Below are positions 21,605 through 34,442 of a stretch of DNA of 64,000 bases, piece after piece. Source of the DNA: Limonium bicolor (lineage: Eukaryota > Streptophyta > Magnoliopsida > Caryophyllales > Plumbaginaceae); contig CM041776.1 of the NCBI GenBank assembly GCA_023374045.1, forward strand, positions 351,973,636-352,037,635, written 5' to 3'. A program made the translations under genes and the position numbers. The notes below the pieces were generated by a model. That model was given only the letters and a program-made list of their open reading frames with translations, ran no database searches and was not told the origin of the DNA. The stretch's first letter is position 1. Every line of letters begins with the position of its first letter.

Positions 21605-22236
21605 ACCAATATTATTGCTCCACCTTTGAAGTTCTCACTGCCTTTGTTTGGAGAGCAAGAATCAAGGCTTTTGGCATCAACCCAAATGATAAAACTAGGC
21701 TTCTTTTTACCTTTAATATACGATCAAAGTTAAAACGTCCTTTACCGAAAGGATATTTTGGTAATGGCATCGTCTTGACCAACTCTTTGTGCACCGCAGG
21801 TATATATATAGGTGTTTTTTATGCCCGTCTTTGCATCATATATGCACATATATAAGTTGTTGATACTAGAGTGCTAATTTTCTTTCCTGCAGAGGATCTA
21901 CTTCAGAAGCCGTTCTCGTATAGTGTAAACCTTGTTCAACAAGCTAAAACCTTGGTGAATGAAGAGTATGTAAGGTCATACAGTGATTACTTTGAAGGTA
22001 CTGTCTTCCGTCAATCAATAGCCACATCTTTATTCATCACCACAGCCACCCACCTCGGCTTCCATGAGATGGATTTTGGGTGGGGAGAGGCGGTCCATAT
22101 TGAACCTGCAGTCATATATGGGATGCAAGTTGCCATATTTCAACGACATGGAAACAATAATAAGGCCATTATCGTCAAGTTAGGCCTTCCCCCCTTAGTC
22201 ATGAAGACCTTTGAACAACTTGTTTTGGAAATATAA
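21605..22236 (+). CDS. BAHD acyltransferase, 3' half (two exon pieces)
   Basis: Exon piece 21605-21799 reads [15 protein letters not shown] and [11 protein letters not shown]. An intron follows from GT at 21800 to CTGCAG at 21892, both in phase 1. Exon 21893-22236 carries [27 protein letters not shown] with the BAHD DFGWG box, and ends [11 protein letters not shown] at the family's usual C-terminus. BAHD enzymes move acyl groups from acyl-CoA to alcohols or amines in the cytosol. The catalytic HxxxD lies in the missing 5' part, so neither function nor substrate can be judged. Splice sites and frame are clean, which suggests a recently active gene rather than an old fragment. Confidence 0.9.
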
Positions 22237-22711
22237 GGCTCCTTACATTCACTCTGGAGTTGACCTACTAAACGCCTGGCTATACAGATTCCATCGTTTT
22301 TACCTTATTCTATAAAGGTTTCTTGATGTATCTTTCCTTTAATATTGTCCTTCCTTCATTTGCACATGTTTCAATATATGTATCAATATATGTATTAGCA
22401 ATGTAACTTTCTTTGGTGAATTAAAGAGTCAATCAAACAATGCAATAACAGTCCTAGCAAAAAAACAGGAAAATATACTACCAAACTATAAGCTCTCTCC
22501 TCTACTGCCCTCGCACCATGCCAACCCAATGCATCTCCGCCCCTAAACTCCCTGTCCCCTTTCTACCACCGCAAACTTCAAACCTTCCACAAAACCAAAA
22601 GAAAACCCCCCATGTTTCTACCATCATGTCGCACCATAGCTCACAGATCGAAGCAACTGTTTCCGTCGACAACCTGCACCAAGATAGTAGAATCGAAACC
22701 TTATGGCAAGT
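22237..22711. other. 3' flank of the BAHD gene, no further gene recognised
   Basis: The first ~200 bases are AT-rich and are probably 3' UTR and terminator. A short ORF from 22518 (82 codons, Pro/Ser/Gln-rich) has no recognisable domain and runs into the CACTA-like end. Confidence 0.4.
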
Positions 22712-23290
22712 TTCACTAGTACAAAAAATGTCCCCTATATCGGTGGTTGTAAAAATAACCGCCTAAATAGAGCCCTGAAAATGTTTTTTAAAATGAGTCT
22801 ATTTCGACGGTTCCTATAAACAACCACCGTAATGGACTAATTTAAAAGAAAAACGGAAAAATATCTGTTTCGGCGGTTCCTACTAACAAACACCAAAATA
22901 GATATTTTCCCGGCTTTTTATTTTAAACATTTAGCCTATTTTGGCGGTTGTTGTACTAACCACAGAAATAAGTTTTTTTCTCTTCTAATTAGTCGACCTC
23001 TTTCTTCTTCTCTTCACTCATGGTATTTTTGCAACTCTATCTGGCGAACCACGAACACGTGCTCTACGCTCTCTTCATCATCACGAGTTGACTTCAATTG
23101 TTCAAGGTCAATGGAGACGAGCATAGTTGCCTCCATAGGTTAGATCAGCATAGGTAAACCTTTGGTCGCTTCTATAACCAACTAAGGCAACATAGAGGCA
23201 ATCGTTTTGTCACCTCTAAAAAGTTGTAGAGGCAATTGTTTGATTTACAGAGACAATAAAAGTTGTCTCCATAGACCTTATATGTAGTAT
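22712..23290. mobile_element. CACTA/EnSpm-like non-autonomous remnant
   Basis: The stretch starts CACTAGTACAAAAAATGTCC, resembling a CACTA terminal repeat. Several copies of a GGCGGTT/AACCACC motif follow (22741-22970), typical of subterminal repeats in both orientations. A second set of motifs (GAGGCAATTGTTTGA, GACAATAAAAGTTGTCTCC) ends near ATGTAGTATTGTA at 23281-23293. No transposase ORF. The right end is uncertain and may belong to a second element. Confidence 0.4.
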
Positions 23291-23293
23291 TGT

Positions 23294-24085
23294 ACTATAT
23301 ATATCAGACCACAAGAAAATCAACAGGATATGAACACATGATCGGAGTAAATCAACTCGAGCTACTGATTTGGGTACTAAAAGCTTGAATTAGCTTATGA
23401 AAATGACTATTTTATCTTGTAAAGGTTGATTGTAAAAGATGTTATAATCTATGATAGATTATAGTACATCCGAACATGGTTGGACCGTGTATAAAAGGAA
23501 AATGTTTACAGTTGACATCATGGTAGACCATCACATATCCTTGAAGAATATTGTTAAGATGATATCATTATTGATGAAAAAGTGTTAAGGTGTCATCCTT
23601 AATACATGTGTATAAAGTGCAAAAGACGCACTAGAGTACATGAATTTTGACATATTTTATAACCATGCTTTGGGTATTGGTTATTCATGGATACTCTAAA
23701 GGAATAAAATATGATACGTTGAACCATCTTTGCAATATATAATAGATTCGCGAGCGTGTTGTAAGTCTTAGAATGACGAAGAGTCATACATTATCTATAG
23801 TCTATAAACTGAAAATGTTTTATATACAACTATATAGTCTATAAGAGACTGAAGAATGAGAGTTTGCTCTTGTGAGTCGTGAATTTTAAAAGCACTTCAT
23901 TATGTTCCTTGAGGGGATAAGAATAAACATTGAATATACACTTTTAATGATAAAGTATTCTCATATTGATGGGGGAAAACAAGCACAAAATGTGCCAAGT
24001 TATATAAGTTGATATAACGTTGAATCCAATCCCATAAAACCCAAAAGAAAAAGGGCGGTCACTAACGTGCGGTTAGTGTACAATA
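23294..24085. other. AT-rich stretch, nothing recognised
   Basis: No ORF above 62 codons and no clear domain. It borders X2. It may be decayed retroelement sequence equivalent to what lies left of base 1 in copy 1. Confidence 0.3.
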
Positions 24086-24677
24086 AAATATTCATTATAT
24101 GAAACGGAAAAATGGGTTATCCATGGGAAAAATGATGTCGAATCACTAGTTTTTCTAAACTATCAAGAACTTCCAAGTTCTTACTCGTGTGACAATAGTT
24201 CATAGAAGATATAGCGAGATCATTCAAAAGGAAGTGGATGAGAATTTTTATACCCCTTGAAATATCATGGATTGATTATGGGCGGAAAAAATTACTATGT
24301 GGACCTTTGACATATATATAATGTTTGATACATCAAATAATGGTCACATGAAGTATTGTATTCATTGGGCTATTGATTTAGAAAAATCTAGCTATAATAA
24401 AATTATCCATGTGATTTTGAGATTAAGATGAATAATATAAAAGTTGAAAGAATGGTGGTATTGAGTAACTTATACTCCCACTAAGAACGACTTTATTAAG
24501 TCGTTAATTTTACAGAGCAAAAAAACAAAGAGTTAGACAATTGGGTTTGTATCTATACATCCCCCATTAAAAATATCAAAAGGGTTACAAAAAGGAAAGT
24601 TGAGAATAATGAACTTCGTTAGTTCTTAATAATTCTCAACTTTATGGGGAGAATGATATAAGTTTTGATATTTGGCA
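24086..24677. mobile_element. Flank X, copy 2
   Basis: Matches 1-591 with only a few substitutions (for example CCCCTTG for CCTCTTG near 24255). Confidence 0.5.
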
Positions 24678-27600
24678 CAAAGTGTAACACCCCTAATTCA
24701 TAATCTTACACTAATACTAAACTTTATACAATCTGCTCAATCTTAATTATAATGCAGCGGAAAATTAATCAATAAATACCGACTCGGGTGCTACCGTCGT
24801 TACTCACCCATGTGAGTAACTAGGCATCCAATTACCGTTTCACAACCACCATTGTGATGAGCAAGAGATAGACATCCTTCTATACATTAATCCAAATACA
24901 ATAACTAGTGAGCATTCTAAATATTCAAGTCTTGTACAATATTCTTACAAATGATTTGTAATACAGTAATAGAATCGTAAATTGAATACGACCATCTACC
25001 CAACGCATCCTGCACTCTTTCGTCATCAGCAGCTACACACCTCTAGAGTTATTTTGTATGTATGGAATCAGCCCTTGCTGAGTATGCTACTATGCAACCG
25101 TCATGTGCCCTCAGACCCTCAGATTAATTGATCAAGTTGACATGCGGTTCATTTACATGGAATACCATTTACATAATTTAAATTGTAAAGCAATAATACG
25201 TATTGCAATAACTCAAACAAACATTCATAGCCCCCGGCTCCACTTATCACACAAACAACAAACCGAACAAAAACATAACAATGTATATACGAGTATAATA
25301 ACTCAACTCATTTAATTCACACATATACCAAATACTTCACCGCATAGCATATCTCAATACATTCAAATCAATAAACATTCAAGGAAAACAATACGAGAGT
25401 TATAAATATGTATACGATTTATTCTCGTTCTTGGCTTTCAAGCCACCAATTAATGTTTGCCAATTATACGAGCTATCTAGTTGTTCGTATTAGGTTTAGC
25501 TGAGAACTGTCTCAAGTCTAATGACAACATCTCGTTAAAGAATGATGTCTCTACGGCAGTAGCCACCTTCAACAGCGGAGTCTCTGAGCGATGAACCATC
25601 TGGGATCGTTGGAATTTATTGAGCAGAGGACCCGAATGCGGACATCCTCGCATCATATTTATGATCACAACGCGCACCAAGAGCCACATCCCTAGGATTT
25701 CTACATATATTTCCTTCATATACTAGTCACTGAATGATTAAGGTCACTTAATCTAAATATCTAACTTCAACTTAGGTCTCAGTGTAACATTTCAAATGTG
25801 TGCCATCAAGGTCTTATACCTAGGGTCTCTAGGTGATTTATACCATTCGAATAATAATAAGAGCGGCTTTTAATCGAGCCATTGCTCTCTAAGTAAGTTC
25901 TTAGAAGTCTCGGATAATATATCTTGTTATTATCCTATGCTATGACGTTTTATTACTACGTCTCTTATCTTACTATAAGATAGCATTGCTTGTCTTAGTT
26001 CGATTTATATATATATATACGAACATGTAATATTGCATAACATAAGCAATTTATACAAGACAATCATATACAACCAATCACATATGAAAGTTACTATCAA
26101 TCACAGATATCCTCTTAGCAAGTAAGCACACTGATATCTGAACCCGAGGAAATGCTTGGGAACAATCGGATCACACAATAACATACCTTTCACCGCAATA
26201 AACGTTAGCGTGAAGTTTCACGCTCGCCCGCTAATCCTCGAAGCTCATTCTCTAACGCATGTCCTCTAATGACTCAACTCTAGAATTACGAGACTACACA
26301 TTAGCTCTCTAAAATATTGACTAATTCGGTATCCCGTCTAGTCACAAATCCCCCAGTAGTTACCTCGTGATTATCTAATCGTCATTACTCGGGTTTTCGA
26401 GTGAGTTCGGGTTTAGTAATTTCAATGCTTTAATTCTTCTATTAATCACATGTTGTATACAACATAAGATCAAATCCTTGTAACCTATCTCATTAATTTA
26501 TAGGTTTAATTATATATTTACAAGCGTGTATATATATATATATGTTGATATATATGAAATATAGTTTTGTTACTATATGCTAATTGTACATTTAACCTTA
26601 TAATGTTTAATTCATTTATAAGTCTCATCTTCCTTATGAGTTTGTCAATCTTGACCTTCTTGGTCAATTGAGTTGACTAAGTTAATGTAGTTGACTTGAC
26701 TAAAGTATGCAAGTCTACATTTTGTATAATTCGCCATTTAATTCCTTTGAATTATAGATTTCTTTCTTTAGTCTAACTCATCATATATTAACTTAGACTT
26801 TTATATCTAATGTTTTATAATATGATTCTAACATATATTAAGCTCTCCGCTTAATATGTTATACTTCTTTTCCAATATATTTATTTACAAATTAATTAAC
26901 AATTGTAAAACTCCATAAATCCTTATAATTCAAGGTGTACTTTAAGGTTCCTCAAACCTTGTACTAACTTTACTTAGCTAGTATTTAACTTATTATTTAT
27001 TGTCACACAATGACATACTTCACCTTATTATAAAGCCCATCTATATGTTCTGTATAATATCGTACATCACCCCAAACTTTCCATAAATTACATTCTTGCC
27101 ACATTTTCCTTTATGACATTACAACCTTATGTTATACACCATACAATATATCATTTTTGTCTTATTTAACTATAGACCAAAGTCTCCATCAATATAATTT
27201 AGATACCGAACAGACCCTTTCTGTTTCCAGATTTATTTCACTCTCCCAAATCTTTTGGAAATTACAAATTTACCCCATTTATTATTACTCTTTCAATTTC
27301 ATCCTTAAATTGTATATTATACAATACTAATCAATTTAACTCCAAAATCAACCCAATTTCTTCCAAGTTAGCAGAACAGACCCCTAGGCTCCTTAGGCTG
27401 TTCTAAATCATATTTCCACCCCAATACTTTTATAAATCACACTTTAACCCCATAAGTTTATAAAACTTACATTTAACTTCTACACTTCATTAATAATGCT
27501 ATTCTCATCATTTCTCCACCTAACTTGGTCAACACACTTCCCTCAACCAAGGTTGACCACCAAGGTACTGCCTTGACTAGAATTTTTCCATATTTACGAT

Positions 27601-28316
27601 TTACCACACATCTTTCCTAAGGTTTACATTTAAGTCCTTAACTTTACTTAACTTACAATTTCTCATCATTAGCTCCTAAAACTTGATCAAAACTTTGACC
27701 CCACCTATATTTCACCTAAATAATTTGTATGAACCCCAAATTTTGTAGAAATTATGAAATGACCCCAATTCTTTCTTAGAGTTTTCATTTAACTCTTTAT
27801 ATTACTTAAACTCACAATTTTCATTCCTAAATCATCCAAGGCCTAATTCTCGGCCTATAACTCATTCGCTACTCCCATATTCTTTTATTCATCACATATA
27901 ACTCATCTACCATCTCACTAGTCATATACACTCCTTATCATCACAAAACATCTTTAAGTCCATTTTAGGTAAACCAATCTCAAGAAATACCTAAACCTTA
28001 GGTAACATCATACCAACCTTCCTAGGTGGTTTTTCTCATCCGAACACCCCACTCACAACAACAATCACACTATGTTAAACATCAATATAATCCTTAACCT
28101 TTATAGCATTTAAACTCCTTAAAATGTTACAACACTTGCAAAAACATTAGGCCTTCATTCAAACCATAAACATAGCTTAAATAATCACAAAATAAGCTCC
28201 ATAATTAGGCCACACTACCACCTAGGCCATAATTTCTTGATAACTACACAATGCTCACATAAACCTTTAAACTTGACAATTCAAGTCACAAATTATTAGT
28301 TTTAATTACCAAACAC

Positions 28317-31300
28317 TGTAACACCCCATCCAACATTAACACACTTACAATAAACTGCAGCGGAAAAACAACCTCATCACATTACCTAACTCGTTGGTGT
28401 TACACGCCGTTAGCCACCCACGTGGCTAACAAGGCTAATACATACACATTGTACCGGTCTGATGGGATAAATTTCCGAGCGACTACACATTACTATCCCT
28501 TTTCATTAATCACAACAACAACATACACCTTCCAACTATACCGAGTATTTATAACTAATGCCGATAACAATTTCGGTCTTACTACACCTACTGTATACAT
28601 ACACTTTAATGATTACCCATGTACAACGACTACCCGTCCTACTCTCGAACGGCTTTCAGCTCTTCGTACCTGAAATAGGAAAAGAAGAGAAAAGGGTGGC
28701 CCCCAAGGGGCTCAGCACCTTTGCTGGTATGGTAATCCCGCAGCCCACATGCTACCGGGCCACGCACAACTAATTGTCGTCTTAGCATGCGATTGATTAT
28801 ATTTAAATCATGCATGCAACTGTAAACACAACACAAAACATTTTGCCTCAATGGGCACAACAACGGATAATACATCCTTACTTGATGAGTCACTCATGGT
28901 ATTCATTATCCCTAGAGTGTTCCTCCTCTAACGGAGCTACTTCCTTAATAGACGACACTTACCCTTAAATCGGGTTATCCTTAAACGCCTCTTGTCACAA
29001 CTGGGAATCATTTCCATGATCCATACACTCCATATCTTACAACATATTACATTCCTCACATAGCAAACACAACAACACTTTTCTCGTTTCGACGTTCACA
29101 TGTTAACATCGAGTTCATTTTAAACATCTAACATAAATATCATAGCATAGCAAGGGAAATTGCCTAGCACAATAACAACTCATAACACCATAAGATTGGT
29201 TCACACAAGGAACCTTCCACCATAGTTAGTATACATAGTGAGCCTAGAGATTATTGCCAATCTCATGCTAAGATCGTTACCAACCTCGTTACCGTCCAGT
29301 TATATCGAACGGTTAACTTAAACCCAAGGTGTCGGATATAGTAATCCCAAGCACACCGAAATAACATTTGTATGCCCCTGTGGCCCGACGTGAGTCAGTA
29401 ATTAGCTTTGGATAAGCTAAGGGAAGGTAGAAACCAAATTGGAATACAACCTATACATACACCAAGAGAGCCGAACCGGATATGACATCGACTCCCGTCC
29501 ATCACACGCGTGGCCGGAACAACCGGACTCCTCACCCCCCATTAGTACATATACACTTATAACAAGTAGTTAGAGATCCATTATGGAGCCTACCACATCC
29601 ACACCCCATACGGTATCACAACCGAGTTAAGCACACAAGGGAGGTTCACACACTTGCATACAACAACAATGTCCAACTAACTCACACATAGCCGTGGTTA
29701 GCACGTTCCCAAGGTTTGGGCCGTCAACTCCGAATACCGATCACTCATGTGTTCCTAGATTTGGTTAGCTAAGGTTTAACACATATTTGAGGTTAAATGG
29801 TATCGGAGGCCAAATTCGCCACATAAATGAATTACTATAAACTCATTACATGTTTTAATCTTACAAGGTGGCAAACACTCAGTAAAACATATTGGCATAC
29901 AAGCCGGTGTAATCCGGTAGGACACAGGTTGCAAGAAAACCATACCTGTCACCGGAGTCCATTTACCATGTCCACCTACGTTCCTCGAGCATTTCTCGAA
30001 CAACTGTTAACATCACATGTGTTTTTATTAACATCGGGGTTGCTTGATTAGTTAATGTCTAATGCTTATAATTTTTCCCGTTAACTTAATTTAATAACTT
30101 CACATTTTAACTTATTTTACCTTTACATTTTAATACAACTTTTCACTTACTTGATTGTCATTATAACTCGCCTAATATGTCTTAAACAACCTTACAACAT
30201 CATTACCTAACAATCCCCATCATTACATATCATTTTATAACCATAAACAACATTTTTGGTCCGACCGACCTTACCGACCGAACTTGTCCAAGTTCGGTCC
30301 ATTCCAGAACACATTTCCGTCAAAATTTTCTACTCCGACCGACCTTGTAAGTTCGGTCGCATGTTCGGTCTATTCCCGAGAGTTTCTTCCCTTCGAAAAT
30401 TTAGCCCGACCGAACTTGCCAAGTCCGGTCCCATGTTCGGTCGGTTCCAGAAACTTAATCCGTACACAAAATACAAGCCCGACCGACCTTGCAAGTCCGG
30501 TCCCCAAGGTCGGTCCATTCCAGAAGCCAATTCTCGCAGGGTAAACTGGGCTCGACTGAACTTGCAAGTTCGGTCGCAAGTTCGGTCTGCCCCAGACCCT
30601 TGTTTTCCTTTTCTCATTCAACTCCAAACTTCACCCCATATATCCTAGTACACCCTAACCTCATTTGGGCACTTCAAACACACCTTTAGCCATGTACCAA
30701 ACTCTTTAAATCACACACCAAAACCATTTTATCATTCACAAATTCCTTACAAAATTCTTAGCACTTGGAATGTTTCCTCCTTAAGATTCCTAAGTGGTAT
30801 TTCACCAATAATGACCACTATACCAAGGTGTTTCCTCTACACCTTAACATCATCTCTCAAACTTCTTTTCTTACTAACTAAATCTCCTTTTTCACATCTT
30901 GCCTAAACATCACTTCTTCCTTGTACATCAACATTCCTAAACCTTAAACAAACTTCTCCAAGACTTAAATACATTCTCAAAAACCCTCATTGGATTTCTA
31001 GAACTTCCAAGATATTACCTAAATCCTTGTAGCCCCTTAGAACACCTTAATGCACATTTTCTTCCTTAGTGAAACACTTATCCATTCCTAACAATTCCTA
31101 GTTCACCAAAGCTCATTTAAACACTTAAAACTCCTTATACATTATACAAATTTTGCCATGAGTTCTCCTAGCACATCATCATTCCAAAGCTCATAGTTTT
31201 CACCATTAGACACTCAAGAACACCTAAATCCATCAAGAACACCATCACACACAAGACTTCACCAAATTTACACTACATCACAATATAGTGCACAATTTAA

Positions 31301-33013
31301 ATTGCTTGGCACTTAGGCCCTTAAATAACATGGCTCTTAGGCCCTTATATAGCATAAACCTTAAACACTGAATTTCCCACATAAATCATGCCTTTGACCT
31401 GCAAATACACTCAACATTACATATGTTCTTTTACTAGTCTCCTTGAGAACTTTTCACTAAGTCCTTTACCATTAGCTCCTTAGGTAGTTTTAACAAGCAT
31501 TATAAGCCCATTTCTCCTAAGGCATTAAATCACATTAGGTTAGTATATTTACCTCTTTTCCACCCACCCAAACTTCTTTCTTGTTTCCTCATAAAACCGG
31601 TAAGGCATTTCATTCCTTGTCAACTACTAAACAATATACCAACATTGAAATGAGTATATAAGCTTTATGCTTCATCTCATTGTAAACCCTAGGTTTACAT
31701 TATTTCAAAAACACTTATGTAGTTGTTTTACCTTGGTCTTTGAAGAGAGTTTGAATATCTATGAAGAGAGGACTCCACCTAGTCCATGAAAGGTTGGAAT
31801 GGAGCTAGAACAAAGTCACACAAAGAGCACCATTAATGTGCAATTTCGGTCAAGGCAAAAACATGAAGGAAACTTGATTTTTCTTTCAGATTCCTTACCT
31901 AGAAGCAAAGGAGATCAATAATATGTGAAAAGGTGAGCTCAAGCTCCTTCAATGGTGAATCTCCTTGGCACCGAAATTGAGTTCTTGAAGATTTGAAAAG
32001 GTAGAAGTGTAGAGCTTGCTCCAACTAGAAGAATGGTGGTCTTGGAATTGAATTTGGACCATGAAGCTAGGAGTTACAAGTGGCCAAAGATGGAAAACAA
32101 TGGTGGTGTTGGGGTTGCTGTAGCAGCTCGTAAAAGAGAGCAAGAAGGGAGGTTGGAGACGTGTGAAATGAAGAAGGAAAGGAGAAATGAAGATAGAACT
32201 TGCTTTAACAAGATATTTATATAAGGTAACTTTCTCCTTTTTACCTTCCTACCCTTCCTTTCCTTAATTGATTTTTACATGGTGGTGACTCACCTTCATA
32301 AAAATCGGCCCCCATCATTTATTTAAAGATAGTTTGGTCTTTGTTGTCCCATTTAATTACTTATAACAATATATGTTACAAACTAGCTTATAAAAATCAC
32401 TATTCACTAAACAAGGCACATAGAAGTGAAATTTTTGATTTCCCATTGATATAGACTTCCAAATGTGATACTATATAGTACACATGTTAATTAAAGAGTA
32501 ATGATGGACATTTAGCCATTCAAAACTCATTTACAAGATAATTTTTCAAAAACGTGCTTTAAGACTCCTTAAAGCACATTTTGTGTTTTAACTTGTTTTC
32601 AAGCTTGGTTTTCTTTGGTAATTGATTTAATATGTTCATTAACATATTTATAAGGTATAGGTATGACCATTAGGTCTTTTACAAATTTATCCCAAGCTTA
32701 GAGCACATTTTTGCTCTTATTGACTTTAAGGTACTTATTTGTGTTTTGTTTGGTTTCATTGTCTACCAAAGTTTCCTAAGGACTTAATTAGCCTTATAAA
32801 GTCATAATTAAATATTATCAAGTCTTGGTAGGCTCTTTGGGTCCTAACCAAGTTCACTCCAAGCTTAGAGCATGTTTTTGCTCAAACCGTGTCTTAGTGT
32901 TTTATTGTGTTTTACCATGGTTTAAATGGTTCATTTATGTTTCTAAGGCACTTTTAGCCTTTAAATACCATAGTTTAACATTTACACAACATACCAAGGT
33001 TTGGGGTATTTCA
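28317..33013 (-). repeat. 3' LTR of element C (left copy)
   Basis: 4697 bases, TG...CA. It holds the shared block CAGCACCTTTGCTGGTATGG near 28708 and GCAAGAAAACCATACC near 29931, and an inverted-repeat array at 30258-30597. ORFs inside are not conserved in frame between the copies. Confidence 0.93.
30258..30597. repeat. Array of five CCGACCGA/TTCGGTC inverted repeats in LTR C (left)
   Basis: Five units about 65-70 bp apart each pair a GACCGAACTTG-type half with a CAAGTTCGGTC-type half. Most units have an additional GTTCGGTC. Spacers are unrelated. It produces overlapping Arg/Pro/Ser-rich ORFs on both strands, which are by-products of the repeats. Confidence 0.85.
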
Positions 33014-33015
33014 AT

Positions 33016-33050
33016 CTACCCCCCTTAAAAGAACTTCGTCCTCGAAGTTC
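33016..33050 (-). promoter_or_regulatory. LTR-adjacent polypurine tract with hairpin (element C)
   Basis: TTTTAAGGGGGGTAGA beside the LTR, preceded in minus-strand sense by an 8-bp stem GAACTTCG/CGAAGTTC at 33031-33050. Compared with B (GAACTTT/AAAGTTC) the stem changes on both sides and still pairs. Confidence 0.9.
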
Positions 33051-33138
33051 ACATTTCCTCGCATCATTGGATTAGAACACGGGAATTACTTATAGCCATA
33101 AAACTTCCATTACACCAACCACCCTTTACATCCAACCT

Positions 33139-33315
33139 CGGACTTAATGGTCCGGGCAACATATCCACATTATACATAAAATATCATACCCACATGGTAA
33201 CCTCGGACTTAATGGTCCGGGTACCTTCACCACACTTGCACTTACATAATATCCCTCAGACTCTTAGGTCTGGGTGACATAACCACATTTGGACTCGTAG
33301 GCCCGGGTAACACAA
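33139..33315. repeat. Series of short hairpins in element C 3' region
   Basis: CGGACTTAATGGTCCG occurs at 33139-33154 and 33204-33219, and CAGACTCTTAGGTCTG at 33257-33272. A weaker copy is near 33293-33308. Stems CGGAC/GTCCG and CAGAC/GTCTG differ by a paired, compensating change. Confidence 0.7.
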
Positions 33316-34403
33316 TCAATTCAGAACCCCCCACATTAGAACTCAAGGCCTAAAATAATATTTATTACTTATTCCACACAACGTGTCTTAGCACGTATAT
33401 CAAACAGAAATACCTTTTCCATCTCTCCATGGGTTCGAATCCCACGTTGAGTACATATACACTGTGATCCCGCAGAACCCGGTCGCGATGGACACCTTCT
33501 GGTCCCCGTTCCTTTGGGAGATCAAAACATTCACTTAATTTTTAACATATGTACTTCTCATGTCACCGGTCCGAAGACAAAGGCTCATACGTCCTCAGCT
33601 CGTGAGCAAGTACTACAAAAATATTCTTTACTAGGTTAAGTATAAGAAGATCTTTTATTCAAAATATTAATCGATTGTTTGAAAACACCAATTGAAAATC
33701 CTTTTGAAAACACCACACAACTCCAAGTCCAATTTATGCTCCTTGTATTTTTCTTAACATGGTTGTTTGTGACCACTTACAGGGAGCTTCAAGAGTCATC
33801 CAACCCTGATGTGATCAGCATCAGTGTTGAACTATCTTTCCACCCCAATTTGTTTCGGCTTCCCTTGATCTCATGATAATCAAGTGTCACCTCCCACTTC
33901 TTTTCAACCAACAACTAATTCAAGCGTATCCCATTTTCTATCTTTAAATCCTTCTAGTCATAATCATTACATCTCCAAGGAATAGAACTCCGTCTATCAA
34001 TCATCACCCAAATCCAACTTAATTCAAGTTACCTAGGGAATTTAATTCTCACTAGGTTCTATGTCGGTCTCAACCCCTTCATAAATCACAACACTGTATA
34101 TATATACATATATTTTTTTATCAAAATACAATACATAGTTTACATTTATGCACCGTCGGGGTTTTAGTTCCCCGGGAGTTTCTTTACTCCCTTCCACTTG
34201 TACTCTCACACACCACTGTTAACAAAATAAACACACTTCCCACAATGGTATTCGCATCTTTTGTGCGCAATTACCACAATTTAACCATGAATGAATGCGT
34301 ATGTTTGTATAACACACGCGCCAACCATCATAACAAATCATTTTGTGCTATGCACAACCTAGTTCACGTACACTTGTACGGTAAAACACACTAAGTGGTT
34401 TTG

Positions 34404-34442
34404 CGCTCTACCCCCCTTAAAAGGGATTACGCCCACGTAATC
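34404..34442 (-). promoter_or_regulatory. Second hairpin plus purine tract (element C)
   Basis: In minus-strand sense, stem GATTACG...CGTAATC (34442-34425) is followed by CCTTTTAAGGGGGGTAGAGC. This is homologous in layout to 9498-9534 in B, where it follows pol. It marks where a lost pol may have ended. Confidence 0.75.

Noticed and set aside
21031..21855. Long ORFs spanning the N block
   Set aside because: Made of unknown bases; only the 21605-21799 part is real coding sequence.
30256..30648. Overlapping ORFs rich in Arg, Pro and Ser on both strands of LTR C
   Set aside because: They are created by the tandem inverted repeats, which keep frames open on both strands.
33431..33445. tRNA T-arm / Pol III B-box-like palindrome TGGGTTCGAATCCCA
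   Set aside because: No A box, acceptor stem or anticodon arm is found at proper spacing; a short chance match.
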